Positions 48,504 to 60,165 of a stretch of 64,000 nt of DNA are shown here, piece by piece (position 1 is the first letter of the stretch; each line of letters opens with the position of its first letter). Under the pieces are notes generated by a model. That model did not search any database and was not told the origin of the DNA. It worked only from the letters and a program-made list of their open reading frames with translations. This stretch comes from Linanthus parryae (Eukaryota > Streptophyta > Magnoliopsida > Ericales > Polemoniaceae). Location of the stretch: positions 8,814,501-8,878,500 of the forward strand of contig JALGPY010000008.1 in assembly GCA_023055425.1 (NCBI GenBank), given 5' to 3'. The translations under genes and the position numbers were made by a program.

Positions 48504-51500
48504 CATGCTGCGATTCGGTTCGGTTCCGGTTGAACCGAACCGTAATAACCGAAAACCCCCAACCGAAAACCGAACCGAGAACTGGGGAACCGGAACCGGA
48601 CCCGGACCCGGTAAAGCTCGGTTACGGTTCGGTTTATCAGATTCTCGGAACCGGGACCGGAACCGGCCCGGAACCGAACCGAGAACCGAAAAGTAATGAC
48701 TGATTTTTTCAGAAATTGGAACGTTGGTGTGTTGTCAATTCACGGTCAGTGACCGTTTGGGTGGCCGTTTGGCCTGGGTTTTTTGCTTTTTTTGAGTTTT
48801 TTTTATTACAACCACCCCCCCCCCTCCCTTCAACTCCTATAAATACCCAACCACTTCTACCATTTTTTTCACATTTCCTCATCAAACACTCTCCATATTT
48901 CTCACACTTCTTCACTCAAAATTCATCTAACACTCTCCAACTTCTTCATCTTTCCTCACTAAAAATCATCAAACACTCTCAAGTTTCCTCAATTCCTCAA
49001 ACTTCTTTGATTTTCGACGGAGAATTTCTCGCATTCCTCCTCGACAAGCAACGCATCTTCAATCTTCGATATTTCACACCTCCAAGAATTATTCATGGAG
49101 TTTGTAAGTTTTATTTTTTGTCGTTTACTATTTTATTGTGCTCTTATTTGTGCATTATTTGTTAAACTTTATTTTTTTCATCCAATTTTTCTAGGAAAAA
49201 ATGGCTTCCTCTTCTCATTTCAATGATCAAAACAACCAAAACGTAGACGTAGACATGACTATTGATGATGAAATTGACATTTTATTTGGCGAAGGTGCCG
49301 CTAATGATTTTGGTGGTTTAGAGGAAAATGAGCCGAATTTAGGTCGTAATAAAAGAACTCGTAAGGGGATGGTAAAAAAAGCAAAGTTTGGGATCATATG
49401 GATAAAATACCCGATGGCGTAGACGACAAAGGTAAACCAAAATTTAAGGTCATTTGCAAACATAGTCAAGCAAGTTTTGTATATCATTACACCGGTGGAT
49501 TAGGATCAATGAGAAAACATTTACATAATAAACACGGACTTTTGAAAGATACACCCGCCGTAGGTGACACGATGGTCCAAACCCAACTAGGATACGTACA
49601 CGGTAACGTAGTTACTTTTGTCTACGATGAACCTAGGGCAGGAAAAGCATTAGCTCATTATATCACCGCCACCGAAAAACATCTTAATATGACCGACGAC
49701 GTAGAGTTTGACACATTAGTACAAACCGCTTTTTGCCCGAATTATAGGCATATTAGTAGACACACTATTAGGAAAGATATAATTGATCTATATAGTGAGA
49801 GGAAAGCGGAAATTATGCAAATATTTTTAAATTCTAATTTCACAATTGCTTGCACTTCCGATACGTGGTCCGGTAGAAATGATAAAGGGTATATTTGTGT
49901 CACCGCACACTACATTGACCCAAATTGGACTTTACAAAAACGTGTTAATGCATTTCGAGAAGTTCCATATCCTCACAACGGTGTAAACATGGGAGAAACC
50001 ATAGTGTCAGTTTTAGAAGAGTGGGGTATTGATGAACGAATTACATCAATGACATTTGACAATTCATCGGCATGTGATAGTGCGATAGACCATATGCATA
50101 CTTTGATACAAACACCCTTTCACGAAAAAATTGACCATATTTGTTGTGTATGTCACATTATCAATTTAATTGTACAAGAAGGTTTAAAACAACTAGATGA
50201 GCATGTTAGTCCTATTCGTGAAGCTATTCTATTTATTTCGTCTTCAAACAAAAGAATCAAACTTTTTGCGGAATATTGTGAGAAAAACGGCAAGAAAAAA
50301 AGAAAGTTTGGGGCCGATTGTAAGACCAGATGGAACTCGACCTACTTGATGTTGAAAAGTTGTAAAGGTTATGAGACCACAATCACACGTTTTTTGAATG
50401 AAAGTGGTCATCCTGTTTCTGTTTCACTTAATGATTGGAAGGTCACCGTTGTCTTAAGAGATTTTCTTCAACCATTTTATAACGCAACTACTCTTCTTTC
50501 GGGTGTTTATTATCCTTCTACTAACAACGTTGTTCCACAACTAATATTTTTAACTGAAGCTCTTAATGAGTATAGGAATAATAGTATTTTATTCGACGCA
50601 ATTGTGGACATTGAAGAAAAATTTCTCAAATATTTTGAAAGAATCCCTATGATTTTTTGTTTGACAAGTATTTTTGACCCAAGGCAAAAGGATGCAACAA
50701 CAAGTTTTATGCTACAAAAAAATTCGGAAAACATGACTACCGAGAATAGAGACGTAGTGATATCACCAAGTATTGAAGAAGTTAAACAAACTCCTAATGT
50801 TATGTATGAAAAATATGTTGTTAAGATTGGTGATCAAGGTTCTCAAACATCATCGAGTGTTCCGAAGAGTAAGGGTAAGAAAAAGTTTGGTATTGGTTCT
50901 TTATTTAAGAGTACACAAACCACCCCCACCGCGTCGAATTGCGTCTCGGAATTATTGTTGTACATTAACCAAAATTATTTCTTAAAACTATCGGGGGAAG
51001 AAATAGAAAATATAGATTTACTTGCTTGGTGGAAAAATTATGAAATCCAATATCCGATTGTTTCTGAAATGGCACATGATTTACTAACCCCTCTCGCTTC
51101 TACAGTCCCTTTGGAATCAACTTTTAGTGCAGGTAAACGAGTTTTATCGGAGAAAAGATCGTGTCTAACCTCGGAGATGTTGGAGGTACTTATATGCTCA
51201 AAGGATTGGAGCGACGCCAACAAACGCACACAAGACCTACACCCTTTGGACGTGGCCGTGACCGAACTTTACCAAGAATTTGGAATAGACGTGGACACTC
51301 CGCTAGATTTAGACGAATTGCCTCGGCTAAGCGTTGAAAAATGAAGACTATTATTTTGTATTTTTGTTCATTTCAATAAGTTTGTATGTAAGTTAGAAAA
51401 AATGCAAATGATTGGTAGTTAAGTGGGTGTCAACCTAGTTGGGATGTACTTAAACTATAGTGATGCAATTTTTTCTAACATTTGATATTTTTAATTAAAA

Positions 51501-51579
51501 TACAAGTTTGTTTCTTTTTTTTATTATTTTTCCAATTTTATGTTTTACATTTATTATTACCACAAACAAAAAAAAAATG

Positions 51580-51617
<38 letters not shown>

Positions 51618-51823
51618 GTCCGGACCGGTTAGGAACCGGAACCGAACCGGTTAACCCAACCGGTTTCGGTCCACGGTTCCAGTCCGATTCCGGATAAACT
51701 CACAGACCTGTTCCGGTTAAACCGAACCGAAATATTGGCTCAAACCGGTCAATCGAACCGAAACCGACCGGTTTCGCTTATATCGGTTTGGTTCCGGTTC
51801 GGTTCGAACCGAAATCGCAGCTC
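48504..51823 (+). mobile_element. hAT transposon with near-complete transposase
   Basis: Inverted ends 'gctgcgatt' (about 48507-48515) and 'aatcgcagc' (about 51813-51821), flanked by TATGTGTG (48496-48503) and TATGTGCG (51824-51831), an 8-bp duplication with one change. Both ends hold dense CGGTTCGG/CCGAACCG repeats (48515-48690; 51617-51815), likely transposase binding sites. A pure A-run of about 36 nt lies at 51579-51614. Confidence 0.85.
49095..51344 (+). pseudogene. hAT transposase (BED and dimerisation domains), one frameshift
   Basis: Likely start ATG 49095 (MEF), joined over a GTAAGT...CTAG intron (49104-49194) to EKMASSSHFNDQN. The frame shifts by 1 nt in the A-run at about 49373-49379 and is then open from 49398 to 51344 (648 codons). 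BED region: VWDHMDKIPDG...KFKVICKHSQ...LRKHLHNKH-like, but the second zinc cysteine is Ser (CKHS). RNase-H-like core: ACTSDTWSGRN, SMTFDNSSACDSAI, DCKTRWNSTYLML. C-terminal hAT dimer domain: DLLAWWKNYEIQYPIVSEMAHDLL (about 51016-51087) and ESTFSAGKRVLSEKRSCL. It would cut and paste hAT elements. The frameshift and lost Cys suggest a recently dead copy; it could still mobilise relatives if the A-run slips. Confidence 0.88.
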
Positions 51824-52129
51824 TATGTGCGTCTATGTTTAATCAACTGGACTTCATTCAAAGAATAGGAAATATGAATTATCCCCGATTAGCCGCCCCC
51901 ATTACGATCCAAATTCATAACAACTCCAATAAAGTTTGGAAGCAAAAGGAGGTAATTCATTGCTAAAGAACTACTAGCAAAAGGAGAACGAGTATATGAA
52001 TCAGCGCAGTTCAGTCACATAATCACATTTCACAAAAGATATTACAAGCAGTAAAGTAAAACCTCCATAAATAGATGTTCGATGAGCGAATAATCGCGTC
52101 AAATGAATAATTTTTTGGTCCCGACATGG

Positions 52130-52310
52130 ACAAGCTAATGATCTTCATTGTTCTCCTGGTCGGTGTTCTCGAGTCCACTTGAGTCTCCATGCCCATCATC
52201 GCCATGGTTTGAACTTGGATCCCCATGCCCATCTCTTCATGCTTATCTGCGCGGTTCAATCTCTTGGTGTCTTCAATGAATGTCTCATCACAAAAATATC
52301 GAACATTTTC
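52130..52310 (-). other. Possible relic of a host exon (acidic C-terminus)
   Basis: The minus strand reads CDETFIEDTKRLNRADKHEE and then, in another frame, GDPSSNHGDDGHGDSSGLEN and DQENNEDH before a stop near 52136. The composition is like the acidic end of a nuclear protein. I cannot name it and it may be chance. Confidence 0.25.
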
Positions 52311-52403
52311 CTTTGAAAAAATATCGAACATTTATCGAAAGTGTATTGAAAAAAAAAAAAAACATGCATTTTTTTACAATATTCATCTTATGGTGGTTGT
52401 ATC

Positions 52404-53268
52404 CATTGTTTTAAAAACCAGACCGGACCGGGCCGTGACCGGTCCGGTTCACTTGTAAGACCGCTCATGCAGAAAAACCGGACCACGTCATCAAAACCGG
52501 CGGGTCGAACCAGCCGGTTGAAGACCGGCCCGGTTCGTAAATTAAAAGCAAACTGCGCCGCTGGGAAGACTCGAAGTTACGCTTACCACCAGGGCACGCA
52601 GCTCTTGTTAACAATTAATATAATTGACTCGTGATAAGGAATCAATTTCAATTTTTTTTTTATATATTTTGTTTCTTTTTATTGTTTCTTTTTAGAAATC
52701 TAGTCACTTTTAAAGAGATTCAGTAGGAGTATTTTGTTTTACCAAAGTATTATATCCGTAAAATATATTGCAAATTTGAATTTAAGCATTTAATTTTAAA
52801 TTTTACAACCATAAATGACTATTGTTCCCATAGAAATTGTTATTAAAAAAATGAAAAATTGTGTTCCTCCAAAAATAGACACGATTATTTTATTTGTTAG
52901 TTAAATTTGTTTTTAAAATTTACGGCTAATTGTATATAAACCTCAAAATATTTTTGTTAATGTCAATCAACATCTTTATATATATATATATATATATATA
53001 TTATAAACCTCAAAATATAATTGTTGTTGACCATAATTTAGTTCTTTTAAACATACCTATTACTATAACAATATTACAACGCTAAATAAGGTCCAAATTA
53101 GAACATTCAAGTATTTTTTAGATATTTTTCATTATGTTTACTATTTATTAATAAAAATTATAATTATAAATTATTAAATAAACGTGCGATTGAACCAGTT
53201 CGACCACCGGTCCGACCATGAACCGGTGCCTCACCGGTTCGATGGCCGGTCCGGTTTTTAAAACTTTG
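52404..53268. mobile_element. Non-autonomous hAT element (865 bp) with perfect 8-bp duplication
   Basis: Ends CATTGTTTTAAAAACC (52404-52419) and GGTTTTTAAAACTTTG (53253-53268), inverted, flanked by GTTGTATC at 52396-52403 and 53269-53276. Subterminal CCGGACCGG/CCGGTCCGG clusters at both ends. The inside is AT-rich with a (TA)n run at 52976-53001. No ORF. Confidence 0.9.
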
Positions 53269-53276
53269 GTTGTATC

Positions 53277-53881
53277 TCACCATTTACTTTGTCGTATTTC
53301 ACACCTTATGTGTTAGAATGTGACTGTTTATAATTGCCATTTTGATATATTTCCAAAATTCTATCGCCAAAACAAGAACCCCATATAGACAATGAAATTT
53401 AAGGGTGAACAAAAATTTGTAAAGCTCAGCATTCATCATCTTATATTAAATAGAGAGACACCTAGTGTTTTTGGTGGCATGCATAATAAATGGAATAACA
53501 TATGAATCGTAAGAAGATGCGATATACAATTATAAATGGGTTACCAATCAATAGTAAGTAGTAAGTGTTTAGTTTCTTGATATAAATTCTTTCTTTAATT
53601 ACAAATATGTCATTTAAAGGTGTAAACCAAAACATTTTAGCAAAGTATTTCAAAAAAAAAACATTTTAGCAAAGAAATTAAGAAGAGAAATAAAATATCA
53701 TGTGCCCTACTGGGAAAAACGTTTTAAAATTACTATTATATAATGTAGCATTTCAGTATTCATTACCCAGAAGGTTCAGATATAAAATTTCTTAACTATA
53801 TTATTAGATTACCATCTCATGCATGCACCCTTCACAATTTTCAACAAAAAATAATACAAGTTGAGAAGGAAGATTAATTAT
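53277..53881. other. Intergenic upstream of CRP4
   Basis: AT-rich. No ORF or repeat recognised. Confidence 0.5.
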
Positions 53882-53917
53882 CTTTCTATACTTAACACTT
53901 AACCCTCCATATAAAAG
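53882..53917 (+). promoter_or_regulatory. CRP4 core promoter: TATA box and weakened shared block
   Basis: TATAAAAG at 53910-53917, 95 bp before the ATG. At 53882-53898 CTTTCTATACTTAACAC only partly matches the block of CRP1-3 and sits 28, not 29, bp upstream. The leader 'catcattcccccattttcac' keeps the family theme. Confidence 0.6.
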
Positions 53918-54004
53918 GATGGTGGAAGTGATAGTAGTTTATCATCATTCCCCCATTTTCACAAAGCTATCGAGTTCAGCTGTGTTAAGAAATAGCAGAA
54001 GAAA

Positions 54005-54341
54005 ATGAAGAGATCAACCGCATTTTTTCTTATTTGTTTCGCTGTTGCATTTAGCGTAGTCGTCGTTTCAAGGTAGATTTAACTTTGTTTCTCTCAATTC
54101 ATGCAAATCTGATCTATGCTTTATACAGATTTTCTAACTCGTGTTCTTTTCGTAATGTTACAGAGCTCAACAACTTTGCCCATTTACTTTGACACTAGTA
54201 GGTCCGTGCGCAGAGCCAGGAGGTTGCGCGGAAGATGTGAATGCGGTATGCGGAGCGGGCGCAATGGCACAAGATTGTACTTGTGAAAAGAGGTCAACTT
54301 TGCGTGTTTGTAAATGCCAAGTTCGTTGCGGTGTATGTTAG
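54005..54341 (+). CDS. CRP4: secreted 10-cysteine peptide, SCRL/defensin-like
   Basis: Exons 54005-54072 and 54164-54341 (91-bp intron, GTAGAT...TTACAG, phase 2) give 81 residues, the shortest member. It starts directly MKRSTAFFLICFAVAFSVVVVS (no extra Met). The mature part begins AQQLC, has C-x9-C-x5-C-x7-C-x8-C-x-C-x8-C-x-C-x3-C-x2-C and ends on the last cysteine (CQVRCGVC). GPC, CTC and CKC are present, which makes it closest to the SCRL pattern. The splice completes AG|A rather than AG|G, still Arg. Frame, splice sites and TATA are intact, so it is probably functional. Its role is inferred only from family likeness. Confidence 0.88.
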
Positions 54342-55536
54342 CGGGAAGAAAATAAAAGAGAAACCTTAAATCATTTGTAATACTTTCACATCAATTTGAA
54401 GGTTTTTATAAAAGGAATTATTTTCGCAATTTCTTATAATATATGTAGTTGCTTTTTAGTTGGATTATAAACCCTCACTTCTTGGACTTGATGCTGTATA
54501 CAGGCATTCACATGATCGATTCTGTTGAATTTGACATTTTATTTGTCCTAATTGTTTCCGACATTTTATTTGTCGGAAACCAAAAACATACTTGCGATAT
54601 TTTGTGGTACTTGCCGATAACACATATGATATGATAATTAAACTCAGCACAAAAAAAAGATGAGAGAAATAGATTTTTTCTTCGCGTTGTTTGTATGGAA
54701 TTTTTGCATCGGATCTTATTTCTTAATCAATTTGATAAATGTTTGTCAATATCTGCATCATAAACAATATCCAGTTTCAGCTCATAATGGGCCTGGGCTG
54801 AAAACAAGACCCCGACCAATTTATTTGTTGAGCTTGAGCTCTATCATTCTGGCCCAAGGCATAAGCAAATATTCATCACTAGTCCTTCCAAAAAATGCAG
54901 CGACTTGGGAGAAACCATTGTGATGGAGAGAATGTTGGCAGTTCCCTCCCTAGGACAAACGCTTACTTGAACACACAAATTCGGTACGAGTACTTAAACA
55001 TTAGGTACAAATTTCAAGAAGATTTTGGCATAATAGTCGTACACACCAACTAAAGTATCAACACAATGCAAATGGATGCTATCTCAGTGGTTGAGGACAT
55101 TCAAAGTCCATTCATTGAATCCACGGTTCAACCCGGGTAAAAGCAAAACTAAACCAACCAAATACAAATGGTCGGCAGATTAGCGAATTCCTTCAAATTA
55201 TGAAATTTCAATAGTGAGAACGATGAATTTTACCCTAAAAAAAATATTGAGAACGATGAACCTGAAGAATGTGTTAGGGGCAAACAATCTCATGGCTACT
55301 CAAACTCAAACATAGATCTACAAACTGACAGCCTTGAACCGACCCAGATGCTCAATTACAAAAGCTACCACCTTAGTGTTAGAATTCAGATATGACAACC
55401 ATAAGTTGTGTGTTTGTAAGTATCCGTATAGTGCTTAGTATCCGTATAGTGCTTTTTTTTTTGAAAGAAAAATATGTAGAAATAGCGCACAATCTAGCGC
55501 ATACTCGTGTAACCATATCCCCTACTCCTTAATAAA
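54342..55536. other. Intergenic downstream of CRP4
   Basis: No gene. A perfect stem (gtttccgaca/tgtcggaaac, loop ttttatt) lies at 54554-54580. A tRNA-like block is listed at 55075. Confidence 0.5.
55075..55137 (+). repeat. tRNA-like sequence (SINE head or relic)
   Basis: 'gctatctcagtggttgagga' (A-box-like, 55078-55097) and 'ggttcaaccc' (B-box, 55125-55134) are spaced as in a pol III promoter. The acceptor stem is not found, so it is not a working tRNA gene. Confidence 0.5.
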
Positions 55537-55589
55537 ATGGTTGTTTCCTCCCCAAAAAAAAGTAGCTGCTTCATTCAATGTGTAGGGCC

Positions 55590-55818
55590 GGTCTGGGCTG
55601 GCATGGGGCTGGGCTGGTGTAGGCAAGTTTGTAGGAGGGCTGAGTGGGGAGGGGGCGGGCCGGGCTGGGCTGGCATGGAGGCCGGGCTGGGGGGCAGGCC
55701 GGACTGTTGGGGGAGGAAAGTGATCCGGACCGGTTAGGGGCTAAAAGCCCTTGGGTTTGGGCTGGGCCGGATTAAAATAGTTAAAATAATTGAAAATAGC
55801 TAATTGGATGGGTTTTGT

Positions 55819-55849
<31 letters not shown>

Positions 55850-55960
55850 GGGGGTGTTGGTCCGGACCGGTTTTGGGGCCGAGGATGGTATTGTTGGTGG
55901 TCTGGGGGCGAGCTGGGCCAGTTTAGCCCGCGGGCCCGGCCTCCCCCCGGGCTGACTCTT
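55590..55960. repeat. GC-rich low-complexity tract with (TG)n-G22
   Basis: Repeated 'gggctggcatgg' and 'ggccggg' words surround (tg)n at about 55816-55832, followed by 22 consecutive Gs (55833-55854). Clusters of 'ccggaccggtt' at 55725 and 55860 recall the hAT ends of this window. Chance ORFs here are not real genes. Confidence 0.6.
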
Positions 55961-56506
55961 TTTCTCAACAAAGATTCATTTTCTGCCATTGCAACTCTCT
56001 CTCTCTTTCTCAAGGGAATTCTCACACAGTCAACAGTGTAATTTCAAGTTCTCTCTTTACAAGGTCAAAACAATATAATATGCCTTCCAAGTGAACTCGT
56101 AGTCCCAGTGCAGCATTTACTCTCTTCTGCCACTGTTAGGTGGTGGACAAGTCTGGCGTATGCACTCTTAGTCCCAGGGGCTATGGTTAAAGAATCCGAC
56201 TACAATCTACAGTAGAATCATAAGCATCACCAGCACGAACATGAAGAATCCCACACTAACTGATTCGTCACTAGGAACACCTACAACTATCTCTGACTTA
56301 GTCCACAAATGAGGCAAACTTAGCTCAAGTCAAGCTTATGAGATACATAAACCAACAGACAAGAAGCCACTTCCTGGTACGAAACGGAAACTAACCTCAA
56401 ATACTACGTATGCAATATATCAAAAGCTCGTATCTCCATGAGGTCTGTCATACACAAATAGAAAAGCCACTCAATCACCAGAGCAGGCACCAAGTTCAGC
56501 AACCAC
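55961..56506. other. Intergenic, nothing recognised
   Basis: A short CT-run at 55995-56014. No gene. Confidence 0.5.
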
Positions 56507-56508
56507 TA

Positions 56509-56769
56509 CTCCCTCCGTCCTAATAGTTTGGTCAATTGTTCTATTTTGGATGTCCTAAAAAAGTTGGCCACTTTCATTTTTTTGGTGAATCTTAATATTG
56601 TAGTTTTTCCAATCTACCTTCAAAAAGTTGGAATAACCTCGTCAAGAAATTAAAAGGTAAGGGTATTCATGTAAATAATATGGTAAAAAGTCGGAATGTA
56701 ATGATTACATGTTCCTTTAAAAAGTTGAAATCCCCAGAAAGGACCAAAATATTGGGATAGGGGGAGGGA
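56509..56769. mobile_element. Stowaway-like MITE (Tc1/mariner type)
   Basis: Ends CTCCCTCCGTCCTAATA (56509-56525) and TATTGGGATAGGGGGAGGGA (about 56750-56769) are inverted and preceded or followed by TA. The size (261 bp), the CTCCCTCC terminus and the TA target fit Stowaway. Confidence 0.75.
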
Positions 56770-57690
56770 TATATAACTATGTTGACTTCATTGTCTTCCC
56801 TTCCACTCCGACTCTACAAAGAAGGCAGAAGCTATAACTCCGTTGACTTCCACTTGGTGAAGCAGTTGACGACAGTGAAAGCATTCCTTTGACTGATCCA
56901 GATAGGCCTGTCAATGGGGCAGGTTCGGACTTTTGGACCCGACCGACCCTGACCCGGTTACAACCCCACCCTTTACTGGTAAACCACACCAGACCTTATT
57001 ACATGCGACCCATTTGTTCAAAACCCAGACCCGACCCTAGGCTCAACGGGTCATAACCCTACACACCCGGATCATCCAGGATTGTAGGATACTGTTTATG
57101 CTGCAGATATACACCTTCCAGATGCTAAGTACATATTTCACAAGCATGCCAACTTCTATAAGATGCGTGCCTGAACACATGCCTCTTGCTCTCTCTACCC
57201 TTATCTTCATTGAGAAAACATAATACAAACTAATATGAGACTAAGTGAGACGCTAAAACTACCAAGAAACTAGTAACAAGAAGTACCAGCGCATAATTTC
57301 ATCTCCATCTTTGGCTAACAGGAAAACAAGAATTATCATAATAAGACCTGTCAGGGGGGAAAAATTATCTATTGATTCCATTGAACAAACTTTGCAAGTT
57401 CCTCTGTGATCTGTCTCATCATCTCAGCATTCAAACTTGTAACATATGATAGATGGACAGAGAATAAAGAGGGGAGTGGTTTTCAAGCGAAGGGCAGGAG
57501 TCAAGCTGTATGTGTGTATGATTAAATTCGGCAATTCTAACATTATTTTGAGAGTCAAATCAGGACTGGGTTATTATTGTTTCTTGCTCATGACCTGAGA
57601 TGTTCCACCCAGAGGCAACATGTCAAAAATTTCTAACCTTAAGTAGCTAAACTGTCGCACTCAGAGACAATCTAATAACCATTACAATAG
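56770..57690. other. Intergenic, nothing certain
   Basis: 56905-57075 has 'gggtcataaccc' / 'gacccgaccct' words reminiscent of hAT-type termini. No coding region. Confidence 0.4.
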
Positions 57691-57699
57691 GTAGGTTTG

Positions 57700-59600
57700 T
57701 TGACATTTTTCTTCACAGTTTTTAGCGTATTAAGGTTGCGGAAAATGGAGTTTTGGTTAGAGATGATGAGATTCAGGGAAAGTGGAGTAGTTATCTTGAG
57801 GATTTTTTTTGTGAAAATCACTCTCGTGACTTGAGTTTAAGGGATGTCAGTGGCTCTAGCCTGTGCTCAAACTACAAATTCACTTGTAAAATTAGTGAAA
57901 TTGAGGTCAAGATGATTTGAAGAAAAGGAAAGTGGAGAACGTTGCAGGACATGATGAGATTGCTATCAAAGTGACTAAGTCCCCAGGTGACAGGGGTAGC
58001 ATGGTTGCCTAGCTTGTTTAATAACATTTTTAAGTGCAATAGAATGCTAGAAGAGTGAAGGAAAAGCAAATTGGTTCTTTTACTTAAGAACACCGGAGAT
58101 AATCAAAGTTTCATTAAATATCGAGGTGTCAAACTTATTAGTCACACACAGAGTGAAGCTTCAGGAGTGTGTTCTTGGGAGGAGATTATGATATGAGACA
58201 ATAGTCACTCAAAATCAATTTTGTTTTATGCCAAAGAGAAAGAATAATGAGGCCAAATCCCTACTTAGGCTTCATGGAAAAGTATAGAAAAAATGAGAAA
58301 AGACATCCATTTGGCGTTCAGACTTGGAAATTGCATATAGAGAGCTAATGTGGAAAGTCTAGGTGAAAAGGGGTTGACTAGTCAATGTATCGAGGTGATT
58401 AAGGACATGAAACAAGAAGCAATAACTAATGTGAGGATATGAGAAACAGAAGAATTCCTCATAACAATGGTTTACAAAAAGGGTCAGTGCTAAGTCCTTA
58501 CACAATTTGGTAATCAGTGGGATTACGAGTATCCAAGATGATATCCCGTGGTACATGTTAGACCATCCACAGCCGTTACTGTAGGCGATCCCAAGGCCGC
58601 GATTAGCAGCTCCAATGAGCAGGGGCCAGGGGAGGGTTGTGGCTAATCCGGCGAGGTCATGGGCGAGCCCGTGAGGAGTGGGTTCTCTCTATGTGTGTGT
58701 ATATATTTAAAAGTCATATATATTATAGGGTTGTGTATGTATTTTGATAGAAATGAAAAGGTGTGATTTGTATAAAATATTAATTAAGGGGGTGGGGGAG
58801 CACTCTCCTATTGTAACATCCATGGCAGTTTGGTAAATATTAATCAAATTTTGGGTAGGGTCAGGAGGGGTGAGGGCGCCTCCATGGCTGTAGATGTATT
58901 ATTAGCAGACAGTGTAGTTTTGATTTACGAAACAATGAGTGGGCTAATTGATAAGTTAGAGTTGTGGAGGGATAATTTAAAATCTTAAGTGTTTAGGATT
59001 GACTAAAACGGAGTATATGGAGTGCAATAATTATCGGTGGGCAAGAGGTATCAAAGAAGTATCATTTTTGATAATATTGGTCGATTTTACAAAGTAACAG
59101 AGATAGATGATGATGTTACCCATAGGATAAAATCTGGTGGACGAAGTGGAGGAGTGCATATGGAGTTTTGTGTGACCACATGATCCTGGATAGGTTCAAG
59201 GGTAAGTTTAATAGAACCGCTGCAAGACTCGTCTTGATGTATAGGACGGGGTGTTGGCCGGTTAAGAAAAAAATATTGGTAAAAGAGTTAGTGTAGCATA
59301 AATGAGAATGTTAAGGTGGATGAATGATGTAACTAGGAGAGAAGAGGATATACAATGAAATCATTGGAAAGAATCTAGATGTTGTACCTATAGAAGACAA
59401 AATAGGAGAATCTTTTGACGTGGTTTGGTCATGAGTCTAGTAGGCCATTGGATGCGGTGGTTGGGAAAAGTGATTGGTTAAGATCACAGTGGTAGTCGCG
59501 GAAGAGGGAGACCAAAACTAACCTGGATGGAGACAACAAGACGCGCCTTAGTCAAGTAGAACCTAAGGGAGGAAATGAGTTTGGCCGTCCAGATAAAAAC
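57700..59600 (+). pseudogene. RTE-type LINE ORF2 relic, split by a MITE
   Basis: Heavily mutated plus-strand traces, in order: a pre-RT region (57700-58130), a TQNQFCFMPKRKN-like match to the QFGFMPGRST motif (about 58200), IQDDIPWYML interrupted by a MITE and resuming as LADSVVLI where LFADDVVLI is expected (58560 and 58902), DKLELWRDNLKS, and the C-terminal THRIKSGxxKWRSAYGVLCD ... GRGRPKLTWMETTRRAL (59110-59550). Many stops and frame changes. No intact protein. Confidence 0.7.
58561..58898. mobile_element. TTA-flanked MITE inserted in the RTE relic
   Basis: Interrupts the RT catalytic motif, which gives both edges: TTA (58558-58560) then GACCATCCACAGCC, and at the right GGCTGTAGATG... before TTA (about 58899-58904). 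Inverted ends match at CATCYACAGCC. Probably PIF/Harbinger type. Confidence 0.65.
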
Positions 59601-59769
59601 ATCTGGGAAAATGGTTGTTGTTGATGCTTTTGAATATTTATGTAGTGTTCGAAAGCCCTTCATTGAGGAGAGAAAAAAAACTTTGATGGATATCTCAAAG
59701 GTAAAAGACACTTCCACCCCTTCAAGTTTGACACAAAAGACACTTTCGCCCCTTGTAGTTTGGGTAATG

Positions 59770-60165
59770 ACACTTTCTTAGTGTATCAGACTTCAGGGAG
59801 GTTACACTCCCTGATCGTGTGTCATTTCATACTCTCATAGGGCAACTTTGTTCCAGAAACCACTATTCGTACGAACACCACCCCCTGAGTTTTATAGCAA
59901 TACCAGAAATAGAGGTGAAATAAAAGTAGGATTCATGAAGCAGTAAGTTCAGAAGTGAAGCTTATAACTTTTTACAAAAGAGGTTATTCATGTAAAGAAT
60001 ATTAGAATTCAGTGAGAACAAAATGTTACATAGAATTCCCACTAGAAGTGAAATTATTAAGCTGATTGACTACAACTACATTACTGAGTACCAATCCAAA
60101 CCTAATTAATAGCGCAAAATAGTTACATACAACAGAATGCTCATAAAAATTGCCTGACCTTTACA
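59770..60165. other. Intergenic; 3' side of the trihelix gene
   Basis: No other gene. The 3' UTR of the trihelix gene (minus strand) must lie here. Confidence 0.5.

Noticed and set aside
55741..56041. ORFs across the G22 run
   Set aside because: Made of poly-Gly/poly-Pro from low-complexity DNA.
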